Below, piece by piece: positions 27,170-36,021 of a stretch of 64,000 bases of DNA. The translations under genes were made by a program, and so were the position numbers. Under the pieces are notes generated by a model, which saw only the letters and a program-made list of their open reading frames with translations, had not been told where the DNA came from and searched no databases. The first letter of the stretch is position 1. Every line of letters begins with the position of its first letter. Source of the stretch: CAJXMH01 sp964001305 (lineage in GTDB: Bacteria > Bacteroidota > Bacteroidia > Flavobacteriales_E > Vicingaceae); assembly GCA_964001305.1 (NCBI GenBank), contig CAXFAI010000036.1:62001-126000 (forward strand), read 5' to 3'.

Positions 27170-28432
27170 CTACAAACTCTTTCCTAAACTTCTCCAATCA
27201 CTTCCTGATGGTTCTTGGAAAATCTCCAAATCAAATTGATGAATGACAGCCAAGGTGTGATCAAATATATCAGATTGTACTTCTTCATAATTTACCCAAG
27301 CAATATCATTACAAAAAGCATATATCTGTAAAGGCACACCATGTTCTGTTGGCGCCAATTGTCTTACCAACAAAGTCATTTCTTGATTGATTTTAGGATG
27401 CGATTTAATGTATTGAAGTAAATAAGCTCTAAAAGTTCCCAAATTGGTTAATCTTCGACCATTTACTGGTTGTGAAGTATCAATTTTCTTTTCTGAATTA
27501 TAAGATTCAACTTGCTTTATACGTTCATTTAAATAAGGTTTAAGCAATTCAATTTTCTGAAAACGCTCCATCATTTCAGAAGAGCAAAACTTTACCGTAT
27601 GCTGGTTAATAAAAATGGAACGTGAAATTCTTCTTGCTCCTGTTTCTTCCATACCCCTCCAGTTCTTAAACGAATCGGAAATAAATGAATAGGTTGGAAC
27701 GGTTGTAATTGTTTTATCCCAATTTCTAACCTTTACTGTAGCTAGATTTATTTCAATCACATCTCCATCTGCACCGTATTTATCCATTTGCACCCAATCG
27801 CCTACACGAATCATGTCATTGGCGGCTAATTGAATGCTAGCAATAAATCCCAGAATAGTGTCTTTAAACACCAATATTAAAACTGCAGAAATAGCTCCAA
27901 AAGCACCAAAGAAATACATGATACTTCGGTCAGCTAAGACTGATAAAATCAAGATACCTAAGACTAATCCAATAATTATTTTAGTTAACTGAAAATAACT
28001 TTGAAGTGGTTTATCTTTCAGAATTTCTACCTTTCCTAATATTGATTGAACCGTATTGAGTAATCGAAATACCACTACCATTGATGTGATGATAATGACA
28101 ACTTCGCTTAAGCGATTTGAATAATCAACCCAAGTTGGGTGACCACCAAAAACATCTGGTAAAAAGTAAAATATTACAATCACAGGAGCTAAATGTGCTA
28201 TAGCAGAAAACACTTTGTGTTCTACCAATAAATCATCCCATTGAGTTTTACTTTTTTCGGCAATGGTACTCATGCCACTCAGCATAATCTGACGAGCAAT
28301 TCGATCAATGATAAACCCAACAATAATTAACAATATTATCAAAGTAATTACTGCAATTAGTTCGCTGTAGAAAAGACTTAATCCTGTCTCACTGATGTAT
28401 TTAATGAGCTTACTTCTTATTTCTGTTATCAT
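27170..28432 (-). CDS. ybdG: YbdG-like mechanosensitive channel (MscS family)
   Basis: The 420-residue protein has about five membrane segments in the first 190 residues and the MscS pore and beta domain afterwards (LAANDMIRVGDWVQMDKYGA, VIEINLATVKVRNWDKTITT). The long C-terminal cytoplasmic part, with VRQLAPTEHGVPLQIYAFCN, matches the miniconductance channel YbdG rather than short MscS. It releases solutes when membrane tension rises. It lies 3 bp downstream of the outer-membrane protein gene on the same strand. Confidence 0.88.
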   Translation of the reverse strand: MITEIRSKLIKYISETGLSLFYSELIAVITLIILLIIVGFIIDRIARQIMLSGMSTIAEKSKTQWDDLLVEHKVFSAIAHLAPVIVIFYFLPDVFGGHPTWVDYSNRLSEVVIIITSMVVVFRLLNTVQSILGKVEILKDKPLQSYFQLTKIIIGLVLGILILSVLADRSIMYFFGAFGAISAVLILVFKDTILGFIASIQLAANDMIRVGDWVQMDKYGADGDVIEINLATVKVRNWDKTITTVPTYSFISDSFKNWRGMEETGARRISRSIFINQHTVKFCSSEMMERFQKIELLKPYLNERIKQVESYNSEKKIDTSQPVNGRRLTNLGTFRAYLLQYIKSHPKINQEMTLLVRQLAPTEHGVPLQIYAFCNDIAWVNYEEVQSDIFDHTLAVIHQFDLEIFQEPSGSDWRSLGKSL

Positions 28433-28435
28433 AGC

Positions 28436-29170
28436 TTATTGAATTCTTTGCTTGTATTGCGGTTTTTCATGAAAAAAGTACCTTAAATCAATGGTTAGGT
28501 AATTGCCTAGTATATCAAAAAAGGCACTTTCTTTTTCTAGCCTAGGTATATCAGTAGTGGTATAGGCCACACCTGCTGTGGTAATGTTTGTAAATGGTCT
28601 ATGATAAGACAAACCTAAATAGTAGTAGCCCTTATCATAGGTTCTATATTCAAAACCTACATTGGCAAGTAAACTAGGTAGAAGCCATGATTTTCGTTGT
28701 GAAAAATGCTGGTAATAATCGCCTATGGTTTCCCAATCTGAAGGAAGCAAATCAATGGATGCTCCAAAAGCGGTATTCATGTATGTGTTTTCGCCCAAGC
28801 GTATGTAAATCAATGCAAGTACAGGAATTTCGTAAATCACATACTTAAAGCTTGAACTACCGTTAAATCCAGTTGAGTCTTCTGAAATGGATAATTTGAA
28901 ATTTCGTTGCGTGTAGTTTATTCCAGTCTCTAAGGAAAATTGATCATTAAATCCTTTTCGGATAACCATTCCAAATGCATAACCAGCTCTGGGTTCTATG
29001 GTAAAATTTATATCACCTTCTTGCTGTGTTTGTGGACCAGTGTTAATTAATTCAGAACTTAAAATGGGTTTAAATTGAATACCAAATGTGGTAATCTCTT
29101 TTTGTGCTTTCAGCTTTACTGCGGCTAACAATAAAACACAAACCAAAAAGTCTATTCTTAAATGAAACAT
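28436..29170 (-). CDS. Outer membrane beta-barrel protein
   Basis: This 244-residue protein has a signal peptide (CVLLLAAVKLKAQK). The rest has alternating hydrophobic strands with glycine/aromatic girdles, e.g. FSLETGINYTQRNFKLSIS and GYYYLGLSYHRPFTN, as expected for an eight- to ten-stranded barrel. No family name can be assigned. A TAnnTTTG-type promoter lies just upstream, and the ybdG-like gene follows after 3 bp. Confidence 0.6.
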   Translation of the reverse strand: MFHLRIDFLVCVLLLAAVKLKAQKEITTFGIQFKPILSSELINTGPQTQQEGDINFTIEPRAGYAFGMVIRKGFNDQFSLETGINYTQRNFKLSISEDSTGFNGSSSFKYVIYEIPVLALIYIRLGENTYMNTAFGASIDLLPSDWETIGDYYQHFSQRKSWLLPSLLANVGFEYRTYDKGYYYLGLSYHRPFTNITTAGVAYTTTDIPRLEKESAFFDILGNYLTIDLRYFFHEKPQYKQRIQ

Positions 29171-29174
29171 AACG

Positions 29175-29182
29175 CAAAAGTA
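29175..29182 (-). promoter_or_regulatory. Candidate -7 element of the barrel protein gene
   Basis: TACTTTTG on the minus strand matches TAnnTTTG and lies 4 bp before the ATG at 29170, implying a very short leader. Confidence 0.4.
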
Positions 29183-29196
29183 AGTTTCCTAAGTCA

Positions 29197-29532
29197 CTAA
29201 TCTGCAAGAAGCGCTCCTGCAATTGCCAAACCTAAAACCAGCATTGAAATTGCAATTAAAATATAGCGGAAAGCTAGGTCAGGAATAAATGGTTTCCGAA
29301 AATGTCCAATAGTTAAGTAATTCAATTTGATTACTTTCTGATAATGTGCATTTTTAATTCCAAAGTAAAAGGTTCCATCCCCTTCATGGTCTATTTGCTT
29401 TTCAAAAGGAACTTTTTGCTCGTTCAATAAACCTTCAAAATAGTTAGCATGAGCCTCCTGCTTGAAATAAAATACTTTCTTATTTCTATTGGTTGGGTGA
29501 TCGTTAATATTGACTAGTGAAAAACGGTCCAT
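29197..29532 (-). CDS. Small protein with C-terminal membrane segment (DUF2007-like)
   Basis: This 111-residue protein has a soluble N-terminal half with KVFYFKQEAHANYFEGLLNEQKVPFE, a ferredoxin-like arrangement resembling DUF2007 proteins. One or two C-terminal hydrophobic segments (RYILIAISMLVLGLAIAGAL) follow. It overlaps the M23 peptidase gene by 1 bp, so the two share a message. Function unknown; the DUF2007 match is tentative. Confidence 0.55.
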   Translation of the reverse strand: MDRFSLVNINDHPTNRNKKVFYFKQEAHANYFEGLLNEQKVPFEKQIDHEGDGTFYFGIKNAHYQKVIKLNYLTIGHFRKPFIPDLAFRYILIAISMLVLGLAIAGALLAD

Positions 29533-30530
29533 TAACTTCCTATTCTCAATTTTTGACCTACCCGTAAAGGACGATTTCTAGAAATTCCATTCATTTCACA
29601 TAATTGCGTAATGCTTGTGCCATACTTTTTTGCAATCCCATACAAATGTTCTCCCCTTTTTACGGTATGGTAATTAATTCCCATTGGGATAGCAGTGTAC
29701 GCCCATTTCGTTTTTACCAAACGAATAGAATCGCTGATTAAGCAATTATTATTAAAATCAATTATGGAACGTGGATTAAGTGCTTTGCCTTTAAAGCGAA
29801 CTTCAAAATGTAAATGACTTCCTGTAGAACGGCCAGAACTGCCGCCTAATCCAATCACTTGACCTGCTTCTACAATATCTCCAGGTTTTACTTTAAGTCG
29901 ATGCAAATGGGCATAAAGTGTTTCCAAACCATTGTAATGGCGAATGACCACTACTCTACCATAACCTGGATGATACCTCGAAATGCGAACCATACCATCA
30001 AAAGAAGCGTGCACTGGATCCCAAACTTGCAAATCGATATCCATGCCATTATGTGCTCGACCATCTCTCCAACCAAAGTTGGAAGTGATTAATCCTTTAA
30101 TGGGTGGCACAAAACCACAATAATTGGTAGAGTCTGCTATGACGAGATTGATGGTCTTATCGTCCTTTCTTAAAGACTCCTGATATGGATACAAATTATA
30201 GGTATCCCAGTTTTGATACATGGAATTAGAAGGGTAAATACTGCTATCGTAAAAACCTGTTAGTGAAATGTAAAAATCATGTTTCAATAATTTACTTTCT
30301 GCGTAATGATTAATTTCTTTAATCAATTCGGTAGGCACAGCGTCTAAATCCAACAAGGAGTCAATCATTGAAATGATAGACTCTCCACTCATTTCATGAA
30401 TATTAGCCGTTTGAAGGGCCTGAGTAGATACAACCAAAGCTTGTACAGTATCTTTTGCCTCTTTGCCACCGCCAGCAAACAAGTTTAATTGAAGAAAAAC
30501 TGTTATTGTAAAAATTAAAGAAAAGCGCAT
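29532..30530 (-). CDS. M23 family endopeptidase with LysM domain
   Basis: This 332-residue exported protein (signal peptide MRFSLIFTITVFLQLNLFAG) has a lysostaphin-type M23 domain. GWRDGRAHNGMDIDLQVWDP gives the His and Asp zinc ligands and SHLHFEVRFKG the HxH. A C-terminal LysM repeat (HTVKRGEHLYGIAKKYGTSI to RVGQKLRI) binds peptidoglycan. It should cleave stem-peptide crosslinks in the periplasm. It lies 14 bp downstream of the AIM24-like gene. Confidence 0.92.
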   Translation of the reverse strand: MRFSLIFTITVFLQLNLFAGGGKEAKDTVQALVVSTQALQTANIHEMSGESIISMIDSLLDLDAVPTELIKEINHYAESKLLKHDFYISLTGFYDSSIYPSNSMYQNWDTYNLYPYQESLRKDDKTINLVIADSTNYCGFVPPIKGLITSNFGWRDGRAHNGMDIDLQVWDPVHASFDGMVRISRYHPGYGRVVVIRHYNGLETLYAHLHRLKVKPGDIVEAGQVIGLGGSSGRSTGSHLHFEVRFKGKALNPRSIIDFNNNCLISDSIRLVKTKWAYTAIPMGINYHTVKRGEHLYGIAKKYGTSITQLCEMNGISRNRPLRVGQKLRIGS

Positions 30531-30544
30531 AGAGTGATTCTATT

Positions 30545-31342
30545 CTAAAAATTATCTCCGTCTAATAAATCTCCTAGACCACCTAAAATACTGCCTTCTC
30601 CTTTTCTTTTTCCTCCTGCCTTAGGCGAATGACGATAAATTCGGTCTGCTAATCGACTCAAAGGCATGGATTGTATCCAAACGTCTCCAGGGCCTTCTAG
30701 AGTTACTAGGAAAAATCCTTCTCCACCGAAAAGTGAATTTTTGATACCTTTTTGCATGCGAATGTTGTAGTTCACATTTGATGTCATACCTACCAAACAA
30801 CCAGTATCAACATTTAAAACTTCACCTGGCCTAAGGGTCTTTTTAATAACTGTTCCTCCTGCATGAAGAAAAGCCATTCCATCTCCTTCGAGCTTTTGCA
30901 TGATAAAGCCTTCTCCACCGAAAAAGCCAACACCTAACCTTTTTTGCAAAGCAATACCAACAGATACTCCTTTGGCAGCACATAAAAATGCTTCTTTCTG
31001 ACAAATAATTTTTCCACCCATTTCACTCAAGTCCATGGGAATTATTTGACCAGGGTAAGGAGCTGCAAAACTTACTTTTGCCTTTCCCATTCCCATATGA
31101 GTATAAGTGGTCATAAACAAACTTTCTCCGGTAAGTACACGTTTACCCGCAGAAAATAATTTATTCATCAAGCCATTATCGTTTTTTGAGCCATCTCCAA
31201 AAATGGTATTCATCTCAATTTGACTATCCATCATCATCATTCCTCCAGCTTCTGCAATTACTGTTTCTTGAGGATCTAACTCTATTTCAACACATTGCAA
31301 ATCATCTCCAATGATTTCAAAATCAATTTCATGCGCATTCAT
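30545..31342 (-). CDS. AIM24 / TIGR00266 family protein
   Basis: The 265-residue protein begins with FEIIGDDLQCVEIELDPQET and contains the family hallmarks AEAGGMMMMDSQIEMNT, GEGFIMQKLEGDGMAFLHAGG and GGEGFFLVTLEGPGDVWIQS. The family has a double beta-roll fold and no known catalysis; in yeast mitochondria Aim24 stabilises a membrane complex. It is divergent from the SRPBCC gene. Confidence 0.88.
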   Translation of the reverse strand: MNAHEIDFEIIGDDLQCVEIELDPQETVIAEAGGMMMMDSQIEMNTIFGDGSKNDNGLMNKLFSAGKRVLTGESLFMTTYTHMGMGKAKVSFAAPYPGQIIPMDLSEMGGKIICQKEAFLCAAKGVSVGIALQKRLGVGFFGGEGFIMQKLEGDGMAFLHAGGTVIKKTLRPGEVLNVDTGCLVGMTSNVNYNIRMQKGIKNSLFGGEGFFLVTLEGPGDVWIQSMPLSRLADRIYRHSPKAGGKRKGEGSILGGLGDLLDGDNF

Positions 31343-31441
31343 ATAATCAAACTTTTAAATATTTGAATTGTAAAAAAACGAATTTTTATTATACATTCGC
31401 TTAGCTAAACACTACACTATTTATAACCAAATCAATTCAAA

Positions 31442-32449
31442 ATGAAAATTTTAAAATGGATATTTATTGTAATTATTGCCCTAATTGCAATCTTTTTAAT
31501 TTACTCCGCATCACAACCAAGTCAACTAAAACTAGAAGAAACCATTGTAATAGATGCTTCTAAAGAAAAGGTTTTTAATACCATTATTGACTTTAGGGAT
31601 TGGGGAAACTGGTCTGCTTGGGACAAGATGGATCCAGATATGAAACAAGAATACTCTGAAACCATGGGTGAAGTTGGCTCTTACAACAAATGGTGGAGTG
31701 AAAACCCCATGGTTGGCAATGGAGGCCAAGAAGTGGTTGAAGTGCGAACCAACGAATATTTAAAATCGGCTATGACTTTTGAAGGTTGGGAAGCTACCAA
31801 TTATGCTGAATTTATATTATCAGAAGAAGAAGGTGGTACGAAAGTGCTATGGACTTATGAAGGAGCAAAAACACCTTTTTACATGAACTTTATGAACACC
31901 ATGATTGAGCCCATGTTAAGAGAAAACTATATTCAAAGCTTGAAGGACTTAAAAGCATATGTTGAAGGAATGCCTGCGGACGTTGAAAATCCATTTAATT
32001 TAGAAGTAATGGACAATGCGCCTACAAATATCATCACCATTACAGATTCAACCGATGCGGAAGGAATCAGCAAAAAACTAGGTGAACTTTATACTGAGCT
32101 TACTATCTTTCTTGAAACTACAGATGGTGCTAATCAAGCAGGTATGCCATTAGCGATTTATCATGAGTATTCTCCAGAAAAGGTAGTTTTAGAAGCAGCA
32201 TTAGCTTATTCAGGAACTGTTGAATCAGAAGGCAGAGTTATGGCAAAATCTACTCCTGAAGGAAAAGTAATTAAAGGAATCCATTTGGGCTCTTACGAGT
32301 CTTCTGAAGCCATGCATTATGGCATTATAGATTATGCAAAAGGTATGAACCTTGAAATCATTGGATCTCCTTGGGAAGTTTATGCAAATGACCCCACTGA
32401 GGTTGACAGTTCAAAAATTGAAACTCACATTTTCTATCCTGTGAAGTAA
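31442..32449 (+). CDS. SRPBCC and GyrI-like domain protein
   Basis: This 335-residue protein has an N-terminal membrane helix (residues 5-25), then an SRPBCC/START-type domain (IDASKEKVFNTIIDFRDWGN) and a GyrI-like C-terminal domain (SKKLGELYTELTIFLE, then HLGSYESSEAMHYGIIDYA). Both domains bind small hydrophobic ligands. No DNA-binding domain is attached. It probably sits in the membrane with its ligand domains outside or inside; the role is unknown. A strong convergent terminator follows. Confidence 0.8.
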   Translation: MKILKWIFIVIIALIAIFLIYSASQPSQLKLEETIVIDASKEKVFNTIIDFRDWGNWSAWDKMDPDMKQEYSETMGEVGSYNKWWSENPMVGNGGQEVVEVRTNEYLKSAMTFEGWEATNYAEFILSEEEGGTKVLWTYEGAKTPFYMNFMNTMIEPMLRENYIQSLKDLKAYVEGMPADVENPFNLEVMDNAPTNIITITDSTDAEGISKKLGELYTELTIFLETTDGANQAGMPLAIYHEYSPEKVVLEAALAYSGTVESEGRVMAKSTPEGKVIKGIHLGSYESSEAMHYGIIDYAKGMNLEIIGSPWEVYANDPTEVDSSKIETHIFYPVK

Positions 32450-32464
32450 TTCTAAAAACAGCAC

Positions 32465-32497
32465 AAAAAAAGGGGTTCAAATTGAACCCCTTTTTTT
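32465..32497. terminator. Bidirectional terminator between convergent genes
   Basis: A 16-bp perfect inverted repeat, AAAAAAAGGGGTTCAA and its complement, separated by a single A, lies between the SRPBCC gene and the methylmalonyl-CoA mutase operon. It has A- and T-runs on either side. Confidence 0.85.
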
Positions 32498-32510
32498 GCG
32501 CTATTCTGTA

Positions 32511-34637
32511 TTATGATTCACTCATAATTTTCAATATTTCTTGAGCCGCTTTTGAAATTTTTGTCCCTGGTCCAAAAATACCTGCCACTCCTGTCTTCCA
32601 TAAAAAATCATAGTCTTGCTCCGGAATTACCCCTCCAACAATCACTAAAATATCCTCTCTTCCATATTTCACCAATTTTTGAATGACTTGCGGTACTAAA
32701 GTTTTGTGCCCAGCTGCTAATGAAGATACTCCAATGATGTGCACATCATTTTCTATGGCTTGCTTTACCGCCTCAGCAGGTGTTTGAAATAAAGGCCCAA
32801 TATCCACGTCAAAGCCAATATCTGCAAAAGAGGTTGCAATGACCTTGGCTCCACGATCATGACCGTCTTGGCCCATTTTCGCTACCATAATCCTAGGTCT
32901 TCTTCCGTCCATTTCGGCAAACTTGTCTGCCATTTGACGGGCTTTGGTAAAGTCTATATCTTCCATAGCTTCTTGAGAATAAACACCTGAAACAGATTTT
33001 ATTTGCGCTTGATATCGTCCAAATACTTTTTCCATAGCATCTGAAATTTCACCCAAAGTTGCTCTTAAACGAGCTGCTTCAATGGCTAATGCCAAAATAT
33101 TTTCATTTTGTTTAGCCCCTTCTGTAATTGCTGTTAAAGCCGCTTGAACTTTTTCTTCATCCCGTAAACGCTTCATTGACTCAATTCGCTCAATCTGACT
33201 TTTACGAACTTTTTCATTGTCAATATCTAAGACTTCAATCGCATCCTTTTCATCAGTCTGATATTGATTAACTCCTACAATTATATCTTTTGAAGAATCA
33301 ATCCGCGCTTGTTTTCTAGCAGCCGCTTCTTCTATTTTTAATTTAGGAAGACCTTGCTCTATGGCTTTTGCCATACCTCCCATTTCTTCAACTTCTTGGA
33401 TTAAAGCCCAAGCTTTATTGGCAATTTCATGAGTTAAGCGTTCTACATAATAAGAGCCTGCCCAAGGATCAACCACTTTAGTCACATCAGTTTCCTCTTG
33501 AATATAAAGCTGTGTATTTCTTGCAATTCTTGCCGAAAAATCAGTAGGCAAAGCAATGGCTTCGTCCAAAGCATTGGTATGTAACGATTGAGTTCCACCA
33601 AAAGCAGCAGCCATGGCTTCAATACAAGTTCTTGCTACATTATTAAACGGGTCTTGTTCTGTTAAGCTATAACCAGAAGTTTGACAATGCGTTCTCAAAG
33701 CCATCGACTTTGGGTTCTTAGGGTTGAATCGTTTTACCAACTTTGCCCACAACATCCTTGCTGCTCTCATCTTGGCAATTTCCATGAAATGATTCATACC
33801 AATGGCCCAGAAAAACGATAATCGAGGTGCAAAGTCATCAATATCTAAACCAGCTTCAATGCCTGTTTTAATGTACTCTAAACCATCTGCCAAAGTATAA
33901 GCCAACTCAATATCTGCTGAAGCCCCTGCCTCATGCATGTGATAGCCTGAAATACTTATGGAATTAAAACGTGGCATATTAGCCGAAGTGAATTTAAAAA
34001 TATCTGCAATCAATCTCATTGAAGGTTGTGGCGGATAGATATAGGTATTTCTCACCATAAACTCCTTCAAAATGTCATTTTGAATGGTTCCACTTAATTG
34101 CTCAGGCTTAACACCCTGCTCTTCAGCAGCCACTATGTAAAATGCCATAATTGGAATAACCGCCCCATTCATTGTCATGGAAACTGACATTTGATCTAAT
34201 GGAATTTGGTCAAAAAGCAATTTCATATCCTCAACCGAATCAATAGCAACCCCTGCTTTCCCAACGTCTCCCTGAACACGAGGATGATCCGAATCATATC
34301 CCCTATGCGTTGCTAAATCAAAAGCAACTGACAGTCCTTTTTGCCCTGCCTTTAAATTTCTTCTATAAAAGGCATTCGATTCTTCAGCAGTAGAAAATCC
34401 GGCGTACTGTCTGATGGTCCATGGCCGCATAACATACATGGTAGAATAAGGCCCACGTAAATAAGGCGCAATACCTGCTGCATAGTTTACATGCTTCAGT
34501 TCTGCAATATCACTTTGTGAATAATTCTCCTTTAACTCAATTTGCTCTGCAGTAGTCCAGTGATGAGGAACATGTTGCTCCTCTTGCTTTATGCTCTTTA
34601 GTTTCTGCTCTTTCAGTTCTTTAAATTCTGGTCTCAT
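32511..34637 (-). CDS. mutB: Methylmalonyl-CoA mutase, large (B12-binding) subunit
   Basis: This 708-residue enzyme interconverts (R)-methylmalonyl-CoA and succinyl-CoA. The catalytic barrel carries RGPYSTMYVMRPWTIRQYAG and the B12 domain the DxHxxG motif in KMGQDGHDRGAKVIATSFAD. Length and motifs match the large subunit of the heterodimeric form. Its start overlaps the stop of the small-subunit gene by 4 bp. The pair would let odd-chain and branched fatty acid products from the fad operon enter the citric acid cycle. Confidence 0.95.
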   Translation of the reverse strand: MRPEFKELKEQKLKSIKQEEQHVPHHWTTAEQIELKENYSQSDIAELKHVNYAAGIAPYLRGPYSTMYVMRPWTIRQYAGFSTAEESNAFYRRNLKAGQKGLSVAFDLATHRGYDSDHPRVQGDVGKAGVAIDSVEDMKLLFDQIPLDQMSVSMTMNGAVIPIMAFYIVAAEEQGVKPEQLSGTIQNDILKEFMVRNTYIYPPQPSMRLIADIFKFTSANMPRFNSISISGYHMHEAGASADIELAYTLADGLEYIKTGIEAGLDIDDFAPRLSFFWAIGMNHFMEIAKMRAARMLWAKLVKRFNPKNPKSMALRTHCQTSGYSLTEQDPFNNVARTCIEAMAAAFGGTQSLHTNALDEAIALPTDFSARIARNTQLYIQEETDVTKVVDPWAGSYYVERLTHEIANKAWALIQEVEEMGGMAKAIEQGLPKLKIEEAAARKQARIDSSKDIIVGVNQYQTDEKDAIEVLDIDNEKVRKSQIERIESMKRLRDEEKVQAALTAITEGAKQNENILALAIEAARLRATLGEISDAMEKVFGRYQAQIKSVSGVYSQEAMEDIDFTKARQMADKFAEMDGRRPRIMVAKMGQDGHDRGAKVIATSFADIGFDVDIGPLFQTPAEAVKQAIENDVHIIGVSSLAAGHKTLVPQVIQKLVKYGREDILVIVGGVIPEQDYDFLWKTGVAGIFGPGTKISKAAQEILKIMSES

Positions 34638-35953
34638 GCCTTTTCAATTTCTGAAGCTAAAAATCGCTTGGGTAAAACTTGATTCATTTTTTGATGATGA
34701 ATTTCAACTTGAGTTCCTTCAGGATTGGGATACTTATTAACTCCTAACAAGGTTTTTCCGTTGTTATAGCTTTGCTTTCTTTTTTCAAATGTTGCACTCA
34801 ATTCTTTTTGCAATTCACCTTTCTGAATTATTGCTTGCAAGCCACCTCTTTCTTCATACTCCAAAAACTTATTCCAAGCGGCATTCGCTAGCTGATGGGT
34901 TAAACTTTCAATGTAATAAGATCCCGAAGCAATATCTTGTACATGACCGAGATAACTTTCTTCTTTTAAGATGAGTTGAATGTTTTTAGCCATTCTTATT
35001 CCTAATGCGGAAGGAACTCCAACTTGATCAAAAGCCGGAGTACTTACTTTATTGCAGTTTCCTAAAACTGCGGCCATGCTCATACTGCAAGCTCTCAATA
35101 AGTTGGTGTAAGGGTCAAGATGACTTAAATAATGTAAACTACCTTCTCCCCAAATGCTCACCTCTTCTTCTATTTGATAGGCAGCATATAATTTGTGAAC
35201 CAAATATCGGAACGCTCTTGCTTTTGCAATTTCAGGAAAGTAAGAAGTACCAAAACTCAACTTAAATTCTAAACTTCTGGCTACGGCTTCTGCTTTAAAT
35301 GAGGCCTCTGTTAATTGATCAAAATAACTTAAAGCATGCTGCAAACAAAGCGCCATTTCTTGCACGATGTTCGCTCCTGCCATTTTGTAAATACTTCCAT
35401 CCACCAATAAAAAAGGGTCAGGCTCTAATTGATTCAATCGTTCTTGAAACAACTTCAATAAATGCTCATCATTTTCTTGTGGCTTTTCTCCATTCTTCAA
35501 TTCTTCAGCAATAGGGTCCACATAAAAATGCTTCAATAAATGATCTGTGGGTAAGTTTATCAATTGAGCTTTTACAGCAGCCTTACCTTTATATTTTTTC
35601 CCAAGCACATCAAGAATTTCATCCAAGCTATTTACTTCTCTTAAAATAACTTGATCAACCCCAAAATCTAATGCATTTTGAATTTTAGACTTTACATTTT
35701 CTTCCTGTATGCTAAAGCTTTGCAATACATTCCAATTCGATTGTTTTTTTTGGCAAGCCTGAATTTCATCAAGATCATTTAATTTATCCAAATCAGATGC
35801 GCGATAATAAGGTTGATGCTTAATTCCGCATTCATCCTCCCAAACCAACGTTTCTTCAAAGTCTTTTCCTTTCAAGTCTTGAATCACTTTTTCTCTTAAG
35901 GATTCATCACTGATACTTTCGAATTCTTGAAACAAGTGTTTTTCTTCACTCAT
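34634..35953 (-). CDS. mutA: Methylmalonyl-CoA mutase, small subunit
   Basis: The 439-residue small subunit has the degenerate barrel (FKLSFGTSYFPEIAKARAFR, then QDIASGSYYIESLTHQLANA) and lacks the B12-binding domain, as usual. The frame is open to an ATG at 35986, but I chose the ATG at 35953, which starts MSEEKHLFQEFESISDE, the usual family N-terminus. It is divergent from the (p)ppGpp synthetase gene, with which it shares a 68-bp promoter region containing a TACTTTCG box on the minus strand. Confidence 0.92.
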   Translation of the reverse strand: MSEEKHLFQEFESISDESLREKVIQDLKGKDFEETLVWEDECGIKHQPYYRASDLDKLNDLDEIQACQKKQSNWNVLQSFSIQEENVKSKIQNALDFGVDQVILREVNSLDEILDVLGKKYKGKAAVKAQLINLPTDHLLKHFYVDPIAEELKNGEKPQENDEHLLKLFQERLNQLEPDPFLLVDGSIYKMAGANIVQEMALCLQHALSYFDQLTEASFKAEAVARSLEFKLSFGTSYFPEIAKARAFRYLVHKLYAAYQIEEEVSIWGEGSLHYLSHLDPYTNLLRACSMSMAAVLGNCNKVSTPAFDQVGVPSALGIRMAKNIQLILKEESYLGHVQDIASGSYYIESLTHQLANAAWNKFLEYEERGGLQAIIQKGELQKELSATFEKRKQSYNNGKTLLGVNKYPNPEGTQVEIHHQKMNQVLPKRFLASEIEKA

Positions 35954-36021
35954 AATATAATTTATATACAATTCACGAAAGTACAATTATATCACGAAAA
36001 ATACCTTTTCAAAGTTTAGAT